Below are positions 15,966 through 23,443 of a stretch of DNA of 49,278 bases, piece by piece. The stretch is from Mycobacterium asiaticum DSM 44297 (GTDB lineage: Bacteria; Actinomycetota; Actinomycetes; Mycobacteriales; Mycobacteriaceae). A model generated the notes under the pieces. It was given only the letters and a program-made list of their open reading frames with translations, did not search any database and was not told where the DNA came from. The position numbers and the translations under genes were made by a program. The stretch's first letter is position 1, and each line of letters opens with the position of its first letter. The stretch covers positions 1,250,730-1,300,007 of the forward strand of contig NZ_HG964937.1 in NCBI RefSeq assembly GCF_000613245.1. Reading direction: 5' to 3'.

Positions 15966-16802
15966 GTGATTGATCGCTATGGAACCGACGTGCTGGCCGG
16001 GGGAGGGCGACGCAAACCCCGCTCGGTCGAGCACCCCGTCGAGATCGGCATGGTCGTCGAGGACGCGCAGACCGGATATGTGGGGGCCGTCGTGCGCGTC
16101 GAATACGGGCGCGTCGACCTCGAAGACCGGCACGGCAAAACCCGCGGTTTCCCGCTGGGTCCGGGATACCTCCTGGACGGCGAGCCCGTCATCCTCACCC
16201 CACCGAGCCGCAAGGCCTCCGCTGCGGCCGCCCGGACCGCGTCCGGCTCGGTGGCGGTGCCCGGTGCGCGGGCCAGAGTCGCCCGCGCCAGCCGCATCTA
16301 CGTCGAGGGGCGCCACGACGCCGAACTCATCGCGCAGGTATGGGGTGAAGACCTGAAGCTCGAAGGGGTCGTGGTCGAGTACCTCGGCGGCGTCGACGAC
16401 CTGGTCGGCATCGTCGAGAAATTCCGGCCCGGCCCGGGGTGCCGGCTGGGCGTGCTGGTCGACCACCTGGTTGCCGGGTCCAAGGAATCGCGGATCGCCG
16501 ATGCGGTGCGACGGGGACCCGGCGGCGCTGACACGCTGATCGTCGGTCACCCGTACGTGGACATCTGGCAGGCCGTCAAACCGCAGCGGCTCGGCCTGCG
16601 GGCCTGGCCGCGGGTGCCGCGACACATCGAGTGGAAACACGGGGTGTGCCAGGCGCTGGGCTGGCCGCACGCCGACCAGGCCGACATCGCCCGCGCATGG
16701 CAGCGGATCAGGTCCGCGGTCCGCGACTGGAACGATGTGGAACCGGCGCTGATCGGACGGGTCGAAGAGCTGATCGACTTTGTGACGGCGCCCCCCGGAT
16801 AG
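15966..16802 (+). CDS. DUF3097 family protein
   Basis: 278 residues. GTG 15966 is chosen because the family begins near 'DRYGTDVLAG'; an in-frame ATG at 15933 would add 11 atypical residues. An N-terminal small barrel-like region ('GMVVEDAQTGYVGAVVRVE') is followed by a Rossmann/Toprim-like core with 'IYVEGRHDAELIAQVWG' and 'LGVLVDHLVAGSKESRIAD'. The conserved E-G-R-H-D-A-E-L and D-H-L acidic residues are in the places that bind metal in Toprim domains. DUF3097 is conserved across actinobacteria and I know of no assigned function. It stands alone, about 90 bp after the ABC operon. Confidence 0.75.
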   Translation: MIDRYGTDVLAGGGRRKPRSVEHPVEIGMVVEDAQTGYVGAVVRVEYGRVDLEDRHGKTRGFPLGPGYLLDGEPVILTPPSRKASAAAARTASGSVAVPGARARVARASRIYVEGRHDAELIAQVWGEDLKLEGVVVEYLGGVDDLVGIVEKFRPGPGCRLGVLVDHLVAGSKESRIADAVRRGPGGADTLIVGHPYVDIWQAVKPQRLGLRAWPRVPRHIEWKHGVCQALGWPHADQADIARAWQRIRSAVRDWNDVEPALIGRVEELIDFVTAPPG

Positions 16803-16890
16803 CTGTGGCGTACGTCACCGTCACGTTCGCGGCCGCGTCGGTCACCAACTCCTCAGAACACCCATTCGCCTGGAAAATTGGAGGAAGTCC

Positions 16891-17415
16891 ATGACCGACG
16901 CGCTCGTCATCGATGCTGAGGGTCTCGACCGCCTGTCGTGTAACGCCAAGGCCGACCCGACCACCGGCAAGAAGACGCTGAAGGCCAAGACGGTCAGTGA
17001 GTCCGGGTTCCGCAACATGACTTACGTGCGCGACCTGGCGCCCATGCTGGTCGGCGAGCCGCCTGCGCTGCTGGGCGACGACTCCGCCCCCAACCCCTCC
17101 GAGACCTGCCTGGCGGCGCTTGGATCGTGCATCTCGGTCGGTCTGCTGGCCAACGCCACGCACCGGGGCGTGCGGCTGACCAAGATCGAGGTCGAGATGG
17201 AGGGTGACATCGACATCTCCGCGGTGTGGGGTGTCGGCGACACTCCCGACGACAAGGTGCTGGGCTTCACCGACATCCGCTGCAAGGTGACCTTGGCCGG
17301 TGACGCCGACGACGCGACCCTGCAGGAGATTCACGACAACGCGATCGCGTGGTCGCCCGTGGTGAATACATTCAGGCGGCCCGTAACGGTCGACTCAGCA
17401 CTCACCATCGGCTAG
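16891..17415 (+). CDS. OsmC family protein, atypical active site
   Basis: 174 residues with the OsmC fold. 'NPSETCLAALGSCISVGLLANA' gives C73 and the canonical peroxidatic-position C80. Where OsmC/Ohr have a second Cys in C-P-V, this protein has S155-P-V ('AIAWSPVVNTF'). It therefore resembles the YhfA-like subgroup and may not be a classical thiol peroxidase. A strong GGAGGAAG ribosome site precedes ATG 16891. It begins a run of four close-packed genes with an acyl-CoA dehydrogenase-like gene, an ECF sigma factor and an anti-sigma factor, which suggests a redox or thiol stress unit. Confidence 0.85.
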   Translation: MTDALVIDAEGLDRLSCNAKADPTTGKKTLKAKTVSESGFRNMTYVRDLAPMLVGEPPALLGDDSAPNPSETCLAALGSCISVGLLANATHRGVRLTKIEVEMEGDIDISAVWGVGDTPDDKVLGFTDIRCKVTLAGDADDATLQEIHDNAIAWSPVVNTFRRPVTVDSALTIG

Positions 17416-17425
17416 GGATAGCACG

Positions 17426-18505
17426 GTGACCCCAACCACGACGATCGACGCCGCGGTGAGCCTCGTCGATTCGGATTTGCTGGCCGACATCCGCGCGCAC
17501 GCCGGTGCGCTGGACCGCGGCGAGAACACCACCCGACGCAGCTTTGCCAACCTGGGCGAGGCCGGTCTGCTCGGCCTGGGAGCGCCCGCCAACCGCGACG
17601 GCGGGCTCCCAGCGATGGCCGAGGTGATCCGGTTGATCTCCGGGGATTGCATGAGCACTGGGTTCTCGATATGGGCCAACCGGATGACGATCGAGTATCT
17701 GCTGACCGCGGCGACCGAATTCAGCTTGGCCGCCGCCCAGCCGCTGCTAGCCGGCACGTCGTTGGGCGTTACCGGGATGGCGGCGGCCTTCAAGGAGCTG
17801 GCCGGTTGCGGCGAACTGGAACTCGCCGCCACCCGGGTGGACGGCGGCTACCAGGTCAGCGGGCCGATCCGGTGGGCCAGCAACCTGCACCACGACTCGT
17901 TGCTGGTCACCGCGGCACGCACCGACGACGGGCAGCAGGTCATCCTCGCGCTGCCGCTGGGCACTCCCGGGGTCAAGGTCGGTGACCACTTCAAGCTGCT
18001 CGCCATGGACAGCACCGCGTCGTCGTTCCTGAACCTGCAGGACGCGTTCGTCCCCGACGAGCAAGTGCTGACCACGGAATTCGAGCAGTTCCTCGGCGCG
18101 GTCCGGCCCACCTTCCTGGTGCTGCAGTCGGCGATGTGCGTCGGCCTGGCTCAAACCGCGGTGCAGCACGCCAGAAGCGGGCTAACGGGTGTGAACGCGG
18201 TATTCGCCGATGAGCTCGAGGCGGTGGCCCGTCGGCTGGCGGCGGTGGAAACCACGCTGGCCAGCGCCGCCCGCTCGGTCGGGGGACAACGACCGCCCGG
18301 CAAGAAGGACCTGCTGTCCCTGCGCCTCGGCGCGGCCGAAATCGCCGGCGCCAGCGCGGATCTCGAGATTCGCACCGCCGGCGGGAAGGGCTACGCGAGC
18401 AAAACTCCAGCCAGCCGGCGCTACCGCGAGGCCGCGTTCATCCCGGTGCAGTCGCCGTCGGAAGCCCAATTGCGTTGGGAACTGGGGCGGGCGTCGCAAG
18501 AGTGA
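17426..18505 (+). CDS. Acyl-CoA dehydrogenase-like flavoprotein
   Basis: 359 residues. The N-terminal helical domain has 'LGEAGLLGLGAPANRDGGLPAMAEVIRLISGDCMSTGF', and the beta domain has 'GYQVSGPIRWASNLHHDSLLVTAA' and 'LLAMDSTASSFLNLQDAFVPDEQVL'. A C-terminal helical domain ends 'RRYREAAFIPVQSPSEAQLRWELG'. The usual terminal 'YGGTNEI'-type FAD loop is replaced by 'VQSPSEAQL', so substrate or chemistry may differ from beta-oxidation enzymes. GTG 17426 is 10 bp after the osmC stop. The TGA overlaps the sigma factor GTG, so it is translationally coupled to it. Confidence 0.82.
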   Translation: MTPTTTIDAAVSLVDSDLLADIRAHAGALDRGENTTRRSFANLGEAGLLGLGAPANRDGGLPAMAEVIRLISGDCMSTGFSIWANRMTIEYLLTAATEFSLAAAQPLLAGTSLGVTGMAAAFKELAGCGELELAATRVDGGYQVSGPIRWASNLHHDSLLVTAARTDDGQQVILALPLGTPGVKVGDHFKLLAMDSTASSFLNLQDAFVPDEQVLTTEFEQFLGAVRPTFLVLQSAMCVGLAQTAVQHARSGLTGVNAVFADELEAVARRLAAVETTLASAARSVGGQRPPGKKDLLSLRLGAAEIAGASADLEIRTAGGKGYASKTPASRRYREAAFIPVQSPSEAQLRWELGRASQE

Positions 18506-19119
18506 CTCCGGCGGTGGCGCCGCTCGAGGGCTTGGAACCCGAGCATTCGGTCGGTGGAATTCCGCTGGCCAGCCTGGTGCGCGACTTCCACCTGCCGATG
18601 GTCAAGTTCGCCCGCACCATCGTGAGCTCCCCGACGGTGGCGGAGGAGGCCGTACAGGAGGCGTGGCTGCAGGTCCTCAAGTCCGCCGAGACGTTCGAGG
18701 GACGCTCCTCGGTGGCCACCTGGCTGTTTGGGATCGTCAAGCACACCGCGTCCCGGCACCGGCGACGCGAGGTGCGGATCCGCCGCCACGAGGTGCTGGC
18801 CACCGAGGATGTCGACCCGCTGGCCGGGCGGATGCATCCGCCCGGCCATCCCGACGCCGGTCACTGGAGCGTGCCACCGTCTCGCCGCTTCCTACCCGAA
18901 GACCAAACCGTGGCAAGGGAATTGGTGGAATACGTGCGCGCTGCGGTGGAGAAGCTGCCGGTGCGCCAGCGTCAGTTGATCATCCTGCGGGATCTGGTCG
19001 GGACGTCGTCTGAAGAGGCCGCCGAGATCCTGGAATTGTCCGCCGATGCGCAGCGGGCACTGCTGTATCGCGCGCGCGGAAACCTTCGAAACGAACTGGA
19101 AAGGCGGTATCGACAGTGA
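18502..19119 (+). CDS. ECF RNA polymerase sigma factor
   Basis: 205 residues from GTG 18502, which overlaps the upstream TGA. Region 2 includes 'VKFARTIVSSPTVAEEAVQEAWLQVLK' and 'SSVATWLFGIVKHTASRHRRRE'. A His/Pro-rich linker (about 100-125) is longer than usual. Region 4 has 'VEKLPVRQRQLIILRDLVGTSSEEAAEILELS'. It is overlapped at its 3' end (GTGA) by a small zinc-binding anti-sigma gene, the classical ECF/anti-sigma arrangement. It lies in one transcription unit with osmC and the acyl-CoA dehydrogenase-like gene. Targets are unknown. Confidence 0.9.
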   Translation: MTPAVAPLEGLEPEHSVGGIPLASLVRDFHLPMVKFARTIVSSPTVAEEAVQEAWLQVLKSAETFEGRSSVATWLFGIVKHTASRHRRREVRIRRHEVLATEDVDPLAGRMHPPGHPDAGHWSVPPSRRFLPEDQTVARELVEYVRAAVEKLPVRQRQLIILRDLVGTSSEEAAEILELSADAQRALLYRARGNLRNELERRYRQ

Positions 19120-19385
19120 CCGTCTCCGACAACACCGTTCCGGCGATCGACTGCGTCGAGTTCGTCCAACTGGTCGACGATCTGGTCCAGTCCGACCCGC
19201 AACAGTGGGGTGCGATCGTCGACAAGCACCTCGCAGACTGCCCGCCGTGCCTGGTTTACCTGCAGCAGATGCTGGACCTGAAAGTCCTGCTCAATTACAT
19301 CGGCGACCGGGACAGGTTGACCGGCGCCACCGTCGCGGGCGTCCTGGAGACACTGCAGGGCCTGCAGACGGGTGGTGGCGCCTAG
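19116..19385 (+). CDS. Short zinc-binding anti-sigma factor (ZAS type)
   Basis: 89 residues with no membrane segment. H38-x-x-x-C42-x-x-C45 in 'HLADCPPC' is the ZAS zinc motif, and C13 may be a further ligand or redox site. Helices flank it, as in RsrA/RshA-like soluble anti-sigma factors, which release their sigma factor on thiol oxidation. GTG 19116 overlaps the sigma stop. It most likely binds the preceding ECF factor. Release by oxidation is inferred from the motif and from the neighbouring redox genes. Confidence 0.82.
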   Translation: MTVSDNTVPAIDCVEFVQLVDDLVQSDPQQWGAIVDKHLADCPPCLVYLQQMLDLKVLLNYIGDRDRLTGATVAGVLETLQGLQTGGGA

Positions 19386-19503
19386 TTCCGGCGGCAGCGC
19401 CTGAATTCTGGTGGCCGGATTTCCGGGCTTGGGCCACTTTCCCTGCGGTACAACGACATTGTCGCTACAAGTCGGGCAAAACGCCACATGCCCCGCCCGG
19501 AGA

Positions 19504-19523
19504 TTAGGGTCCAACGGCCCTGA
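19504..19523 (+). promoter_or_regulatory. Candidate DosR (DevR) box upstream of the first universal stress protein
   Basis: The core GGGTCCAACGGCCC at 19507-19520 has the palindromic plan GGG-x-CC/GG-x-CCC of DosR sites and matches about 13 of 20 positions of the published 20-bp consensus. It lies 33 bp before ATG 19557, a usual distance. DosR control of universal stress proteins is well known in M. tuberculosis. Binding here is inferred. Confidence 0.5.
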
Positions 19524-19556
19524 CCCCAGAACATCCGGGTCTCGTAGGATCGCTGC

Positions 19557-20438
19557 ATGTCAGGTGAAGCGACGAAGTACGGGGTCCTGGTCGGCGTCGA
19601 CGGGTCCGCGGAATCGGCGAGGGCGGTCGCGTGGGCGGCCCGGGAAGCCGCCCTACGCCACGTGCCGCTGAACCTTCTGCACGCGGTCACCCCGGTGGTG
19701 GTCGGCTGGCCGGTGGGCAGGCTCTACGAGGAGATGCCCGACTGGCAGAAAGACAACGCGGAGCGGGTCATCGCCCAGGCCCGCGAGGCAGCGGCCACCG
19801 CGCTGGGAGGTTCCGACACGACGCCGGTGCATGACGAGACCGTCTACGCCAACGCGGTGTCTATCCTGATCGAGGCGTCGGCAGAGGCCCAGATGGTCGT
19901 CGTGGGCAGCCAGGGGCTGGGTGCGCTGGGGCGGATGTTGCTGGGCTCGGTGAGCTCGTCACTGGCTCAGCACGCGAATTGTCCGGTGGCAGTGATCCAT
20001 TCGGCTGACGGTGCCGAGCCCGATCCCGCCGCTCCCGTCCTGGTGGGTATCGACGGATCACCGCTGTCGGAAGCCGCCACCGCGTTCGCCTTCGACGAGG
20101 CCTCCCGCCGGGGCGTCGATTTGGTCGCTCTGCACGCCTGGAGCGATGTCGGGGTGTTCCCGGTGCTCGGCATGGATTGGCATGACCGTGAAAGCGAAGG
20201 CCAGGAAGTGCTCGCCGAGCGCCTGGCGGGCTGGCAGGAGCGCTACCCGGACGTCCATGTGCAGCGCTCGCTGGTCTGCGATACGCCGGCAAAGTGGCTG
20301 CTGGACGCCGCCGAACGGGCCCAGCTGGTGGTCGTGGGCAGCCGTGGCCGCGGAGGATTCGACGCCATGCTGCTGGGATCGGTCAGTTCCGTTGTGGTGC
20401 ACTCGGCGAAGATTCCGGTGGTCGTGGTCCGCTCCTGA
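19557..20438 (+). CDS. Universal stress protein, tandem UspA domains
   Basis: 293 residues, two UspA domains. Domain 1 (about 5-145) carries the ATP-binding loop 'GSQGLGALGRMLLGSVSSS'. Domain 2 (about 155-292) carries 'GSRGRGGFDAMLLGSVSSV'. Each begins with V-G-V/I-D-G-S, so ATP binding by both is likely. Tandem proteins of this length are DosR-regulon members in M. tuberculosis (for example Rv2005c and Rv2026c). The candidate DosR box upstream fits. The exact ortholog cannot be settled by eye. The gene is 94 bp from fdxA and on the same strand. Confidence 0.93.
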   Translation: MSGEATKYGVLVGVDGSAESARAVAWAAREAALRHVPLNLLHAVTPVVVGWPVGRLYEEMPDWQKDNAERVIAQAREAAATALGGSDTTPVHDETVYANAVSILIEASAEAQMVVVGSQGLGALGRMLLGSVSSSLAQHANCPVAVIHSADGAEPDPAAPVLVGIDGSPLSEAATAFAFDEASRRGVDLVALHAWSDVGVFPVLGMDWHDRESEGQEVLAERLAGWQERYPDVHVQRSLVCDTPAKWLLDAAERAQLVVVGSRGRGGFDAMLLGSVSSVVVHSAKIPVVVVRS

Positions 20439-20456
20439 AGAACAGACCTCCGTCGA

Positions 20457-20476
20457 AAAAGGCCTTTGGTCCTTTC
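20457..20476 (+). promoter_or_regulatory. Candidate DosR (DevR) box upstream of fdxA
   Basis: The imperfect palindrome AGGCCTTTGGTCCT at 20460-20473 shares the GG-x-C-T-T-T-x-G-T-C-C pattern of DosR sites, about 10 of the 14 core positions. A weaker partner, GGGCTTTCGACC, lies at 20483-20494. Paired boxes are common in DosR promoters. They are 40-75 bp before the fdxA start. Confidence 0.42.
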
Positions 20477-20532
20477 CGGTAAGGGCTTTCGACCGGCGCG
20501 ATCGGTGCCCCGCATCTCCGATCATGAGACTC

Positions 20533-20901
20533 ATGACCTATGTGATCGGCAAGGAATGCGTTGACGTAGTAGAGAAATCCTGCATGCAGGAGTGCCCGGT
20601 GGACTGCATCTACGAGGGCGCCCGCAGCATGTACATCAACCCCGACGAGTGCGTCGACTGCGGTGCCTGCAAACTTGCGTGCCGGGTCGAGGCCATCTAC
20701 TGGGAAGGCGACCTGCCCGAGCAAGAACTCGTGCACCTCGCCGACAATGCCGCCTTCTTCGAGCAGGTACTGCCCGGCCGGGACGCACCGCTGGGGACAC
20801 CCGGCGGTGCCTCCATCGTCGGCCGAATCGGCGTCGACACCTCCATGGTCGCCGCGATGCCGGCCAACCAAAGCTCTAAACACCGCCCCGAAAACGGCTA
20901 G
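20533..20901 (+). CDS. fdxA: Ferredoxin FdxA (7Fe type)
   Basis: A 122-residue ferredoxin carrying one [3Fe-4S] and one [4Fe-4S] cluster. The first cysteine set is in 'CVDVVEKSCMQECPVDC' and the second in 'CVDCGACKLACR'. ATG 20533 is chosen because it gives the conserved M-T-Y-V-I-G start. ATG 20524 would add M-R-L. The family usually has Pro in C-K-P-A-C, and here it is Leu. It matches M. tuberculosis Rv2007c, a DosR-induced electron carrier. A second universal stress protein gene follows after 12 bp, so fdxA-usp is probably an operon. Confidence 0.94.
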   Translation: MTYVIGKECVDVVEKSCMQECPVDCIYEGARSMYINPDECVDCGACKLACRVEAIYWEGDLPEQELVHLADNAAFFEQVLPGRDAPLGTPGGASIVGRIGVDTSMVAAMPANQSSKHRPENG

Positions 20902-20913
20902 GAGGAACGCGAA

Positions 20914-21819
20914 ATGAGTGCCACCGCATCAGTAAACGCGAAAAGTCTCGGTGTTCTCGTCGGGGTTGACGGCTCTCCCGCATCCAACGCCGCCGTGGTG
21001 TGGGCGACGCGGTCCGCCGAGCTGCGGAACCTCCCGCTGACCCTGGTCCACGTGGTGAACACCGATGTGGCGACCTGGCCGCCGATGCCGTACCCCGACA
21101 CCTGGGCCCTGTGGCAGGAAGATCAGGGCCGCAAGGTCCTCACCGAGTCGGTCAAAATCGCCCGGGAGGCGGCCCTGAGCGACCGGAGACTCACCATCCA
21201 CAGCGAACTGGTCTATGCCACTCCGGTATCCACCATCGTCGAAATGTCAAAGGAAGCACAGCTTTTGGTAGTGGGGTCGTCCGGGCGCGGCGCCGTGGCG
21301 CGGCTGTTGCTCGGATCGGTCAGCTCCAGCGTGGTCCGGCACGCCGGTTGCCCCGTCGCGGTAATCCACGACGAGGACCCGCTGATGCCGGAGCCACTGC
21401 GGGCGCCGGTGCTGCTGGGCATCGATGGTTCGCCGGCTTCGGAGTTGGCGACAGCGGTCGCCTTCGACGAGGCCTCGCGTCGCGGGGTCGAGCTGATCGC
21501 GCTGCACGCTTGGAGCGACCTCGAGCTGGTCGAACTTCCCGGCCTGAACTGGGACAACGTGAAGACCGAAGCCGAAATGAGTCTGGCCGAGCGGCTGGCG
21601 GGCTGGCAGGAACGCTATCCCGACGTCACGGTGCGACGCGTCGTGGTCTGCGATCGGCCCGCGCGCCAGCTGGTGGCGCGTTCGGAGTCGGCTCAGTTGG
21701 TCGTCGTCGGCAGCCACGGGCGTGGGGCACTCTCCAGCGTGCTGCTGGGTTCAGTGAGCAACGCGGTCGTGCATTCGGCCCGCATGCCGGTGATCGTCGC
21801 GCGGGCGTCCCAAGATTGA
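20914..21819 (+). CDS. Universal stress protein, tandem UspA domains
   Basis: 301 residues, a paralog of the gene at 19557. Domain 1 has V-G-V-D-G-S and 'GSSGRGAVARLLLGSVSSS'. Domain 2 has L-G-I-D-G-S and 'GSHGRGALSSVLLGSVSNA'. An AGGAGGAACGCG ribosome site precedes ATG 20914, 12 bp after fdxA, with no separate promoter visible. ATP-binding motifs are intact in both halves. Duplication of the tandem gene around fdxA probably happened in place. Confidence 0.93.
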   Translation: MSATASVNAKSLGVLVGVDGSPASNAAVVWATRSAELRNLPLTLVHVVNTDVATWPPMPYPDTWALWQEDQGRKVLTESVKIAREAALSDRRLTIHSELVYATPVSTIVEMSKEAQLLVVGSSGRGAVARLLLGSVSSSVVRHAGCPVAVIHDEDPLMPEPLRAPVLLGIDGSPASELATAVAFDEASRRGVELIALHAWSDLELVELPGLNWDNVKTEAEMSLAERLAGWQERYPDVTVRRVVVCDRPARQLVARSESAQLVVVGSHGRGALSSVLLGSVSNAVVHSARMPVIVARASQD

Positions 21820-21848
21820 AAACCGCCGTCCTGGGAAACCTGGGTGGT

Positions 21849-22037
21849 ATGGCTGAGTACAGAGTTATCGACCCCAAAGGCAATGTGGTCGCCACCAAGG
21901 AAATCGAAAGCGCCGACGATGCCCATGCGTGGTTTGTCGACTCTGCCGCCGACAACGCCGAGTTGGGTTGGCGGATGGAGGTCAATCACGACGGCGAATG
22001 GTCGTTCTTCGACAACAGCGAGGGCACGTCGAGCTAG
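21849..22037 (+). CDS. Small conserved hypothetical protein
   Basis: 62 residues, Met-Ala-Glu-Tyr-Arg-Val-Ile-Asp start, alternating beta-pattern and acidic, with 'WRMEVNHDGEWSFFDN' near the C-terminus. There is no signal peptide or membrane segment. It starts 29 bp after the universal stress protein and continues the operon direction. Its TAG and the stop of the opposite PAS-ANTAR gene share a CTAG (22034-22037). The function is unknown; the position suggests a dormancy or stress role. Confidence 0.65.
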   Translation: MAEYRVIDPKGNVVATKEIESADDAHAWFVDSAADNAELGWRMEVNHDGEWSFFDNSEGTSS

Positions 22038-22750
22038 CGGTCGCCGTTCACGCGGCGGCCGTCCCTGCCGCCGACTCGGCCGACTCTGCCGACTCGGCTG
22101 TGCGCGGTCAACAGCACTTGGTCGAATTCGGACTGAGTCGTGATTGCGCCACGCACCCCGCGGAAGTCCTCGACGATCTGCTCGGCCAGTGGACGCAGCT
22201 TGACGTTGGCTTCCTGGGACAGCCATTTCAGCACGTTGAACGCGGCATCGGCGTCGATCCCGTAGACCAGCATCAGCATGCCCTTGGCTTGCTCGATGCC
22301 TGCACGGTTCGCAGCGATTTCTGCGAGCTTCTCGGTGACCTGTTCCTGATGCACCTGTTCGGAAATCGGTGATACGTCGACGTAAAAGCCTTGCGTGCCG
22401 ATCACGGCACCGCGATCGTCGCAGAGCCGGTCACCGACGACCACGACGTGGTGCACCTTGCCTTTGGTGTCGATGATGCGATGACGGGTGCTGAAGGCCT
22501 TATGAGTGTGCAAGATCTCGTCGATGGTGGCCGCAACCTGGCCCCGGTCGTCGGGATGCTTGTGGGAGAGCACCAATTCGGTTGTGGGGGTGACGCTCCC
22601 GGGTTTGTACCCGTGCATGCGTTGCACTTGCTCAGACCATTCCCACCGCTGGTCGGCGAAGTGGAATCGAAACCAGCCCACACCTTGCGGGGCACCGCCG
22701 GCCAAAGCCTGTTCGACGGCGGCGGACTGGCCGTCAAGATCCCAGGCCAT
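22034..22750 (-). CDS. PAS-ANTAR domain protein, putative RNA-binding antiterminator
   Basis: 238 residues. A PAS domain spans about 20-130 ('GWFRFHFADQRWEWSEQVQRMHGY', 'HRIIDTKGKVHHVVVVGDR'). An ANTAR domain spans about 145-205 ('LAEIAANRAGIEQAKGMLMLVYGIDADAAFNVLKWLSQEANVKL'). ANTAR domains bind dual-hexaloop RNA hairpins and suppress termination. PAS presumably senses a small molecule or redox state. The C-terminal tail is made of Val-Gly-Arg repeats from a 9-bp DNA repeat. Its partner RNA is not identified. It stands downstream of, and parallel to, hsp18. Confidence 0.86.
   Translation of the reverse strand: MAWDLDGQSAAVEQALAGGAPQGVGWFRFHFADQRWEWSEQVQRMHGYKPGSVTPTTELVLSHKHPDDRGQVAATIDEILHTHKAFSTRHRIIDTKGKVHHVVVVGDRLCDDRGAVIGTQGFYVDVSPISEQVHQEQVTEKLAEIAANRAGIEQAKGMLMLVYGIDADAAFNVLKWLSQEANVKLRPLAEQIVEDFRGVRGAITTQSEFDQVLLTAHSRVGRVGRVGGRDGRRVNGDR
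22070..22096 (-). repeat. 9-bp tandem repeat (three copies) in the PAS-ANTAR gene tail
   Basis: GCCGACTCG, GCCGACTCT, GCCGACTCG follow each other without gaps on the plus strand. They encode the Val-Gly-Arg repeat in the last 20 residues of the PAS-ANTAR protein. The phase preserves the frame, so changes in copy number would only lengthen or shorten the tail. Confidence 0.7.
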
Positions 22751-22800
22751 CGCCTACCTCCTGGAGAGAACCTCCGTCAAATGAGCGTGAAATGAGAGTT

Positions 22801-22828
22801 CAGCGGCCGCAAGCCGCCGCGGCCGCTG
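22801..22828 (-). terminator. Hairpin terminator candidate after hsp18
   Basis: CAGCGGCCGC (22801-22810) and GCGGCCGCTG (22819-22828) form a perfect 10-bp GC stem with an 8-base loop, 16 bp past the hsp18 stop in its direction of transcription. No U-tract follows, which is common in mycobacteria. Confidence 0.5.
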
Positions 22829-22844
22829 CCTCTCGAGTCGCTGA

Positions 22845-23306
22845 TCAGGCGTTTATCACCTCCCGTCGGGCCTCGTTCTCGTTGATCGCTTTGTGGGTGG
22901 AGCCGTTGGTGCCGCTTCGTTCGACGGTGATCTTGCGCGGCTTGGCCTTCTCGGCCACCGGGATGTGCAAGCTCAGCACGCCTTCCCGGTAGGAGGCCTC
23001 GATTCGTTCGGTGTCGAGGTTCTCTCCGAGCACCAGCTGGCGGCTGAAGACACCGCGGGGCCGCTCGTTGGCCAGCATCTCGCGGTTGGGGTCGACCGAG
23101 GGGCGCTCGGCGCGCACGGTCACCACATTGCGCTCGATGTCGAGGTCCAGCGAGTCGGCGTCGATGCCGGGCAGATCGAACTCGACCACGAACTTCTCAC
23201 CTTCGCGCCACGCGTCCATTGGCATGACTGCCGGTCGGGCGGCGGTTCCCAGTACTTGCTCGGCGAAACGGTCCAGGTTACGGAACGGGTCGGTACGCAT
23301 CAGCAT
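22845..23306 (-). CDS. hsp18: Small heat-shock protein Hsp18 (18-kDa antigen family)
   Basis: 153 residues from ATG 23306, which follows GGAGGAAGAGGTG and gives the M-L-M-R-T-D-P-F-R start of the mycobacterial 18-kDa antigen. The alpha-crystallin domain covers about 35-130 ('EFDLPGIDADSLDLDIERNVVTVRAER', 'GVFSRQLVLGENLDTERIEASYREGVLSLHIPV'), ending A-K-P-R-K-I. It is an ATP-independent chaperone that forms oligomers. The family is known from M. leprae and M. avium and is distinct from HspX/Acr. It is divergent from a MerR-type regulator across a dyad-bearing region. Confidence 0.93.
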   Translation of the reverse strand: MLMRTDPFRNLDRFAEQVLGTAARPAVMPMDAWREGEKFVVEFDLPGIDADSLDLDIERNVVTVRAERPSVDPNREMLANERPRGVFSRQLVLGENLDTERIEASYREGVLSLHIPVAEKAKPRKITVERSGTNGSTHKAINENEARREVINA

Positions 23307-23351
23307 GGCCGTCACCTCTTCCTCCAATGTGCTGTCGTTGGTGGAAACTGA

Positions 23352-23373
23352 ATCTGTGTCTTACGACATAGAT
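23352..23373. promoter_or_regulatory. Inverted repeat between hsp18 and the MerR gene, putative operator
   Basis: ATCTGTGTC (23352-23360) and GACATAGAT (23365-23373) are inverted with one mismatch and a 4-bp spacer. They lie in the 137-bp gap between hsp18 and the divergent MerR regulator. Outer CTGTCG (23332-23337) and CGACAG (23389-23394) form a second, wider dyad. TATAAG reads on the minus strand near 23378-23383 as a possible -10 for hsp18. MerR proteins bind such dyads; binding here is inferred. Confidence 0.42.
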
Positions 23374-23443
23374 TTCTTATAGCACTATCGACAGAACATC
23401 GCAAGGTGTGATAAACAGGTTTTCTGTAACACCAAGAGGGGGC

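Noticed and set aside
20524..20532. Upstream ATG as the fdxA start
   Set aside because: Family members begin at M-T-Y-V-I-G, so ATG 20533 is preferred.
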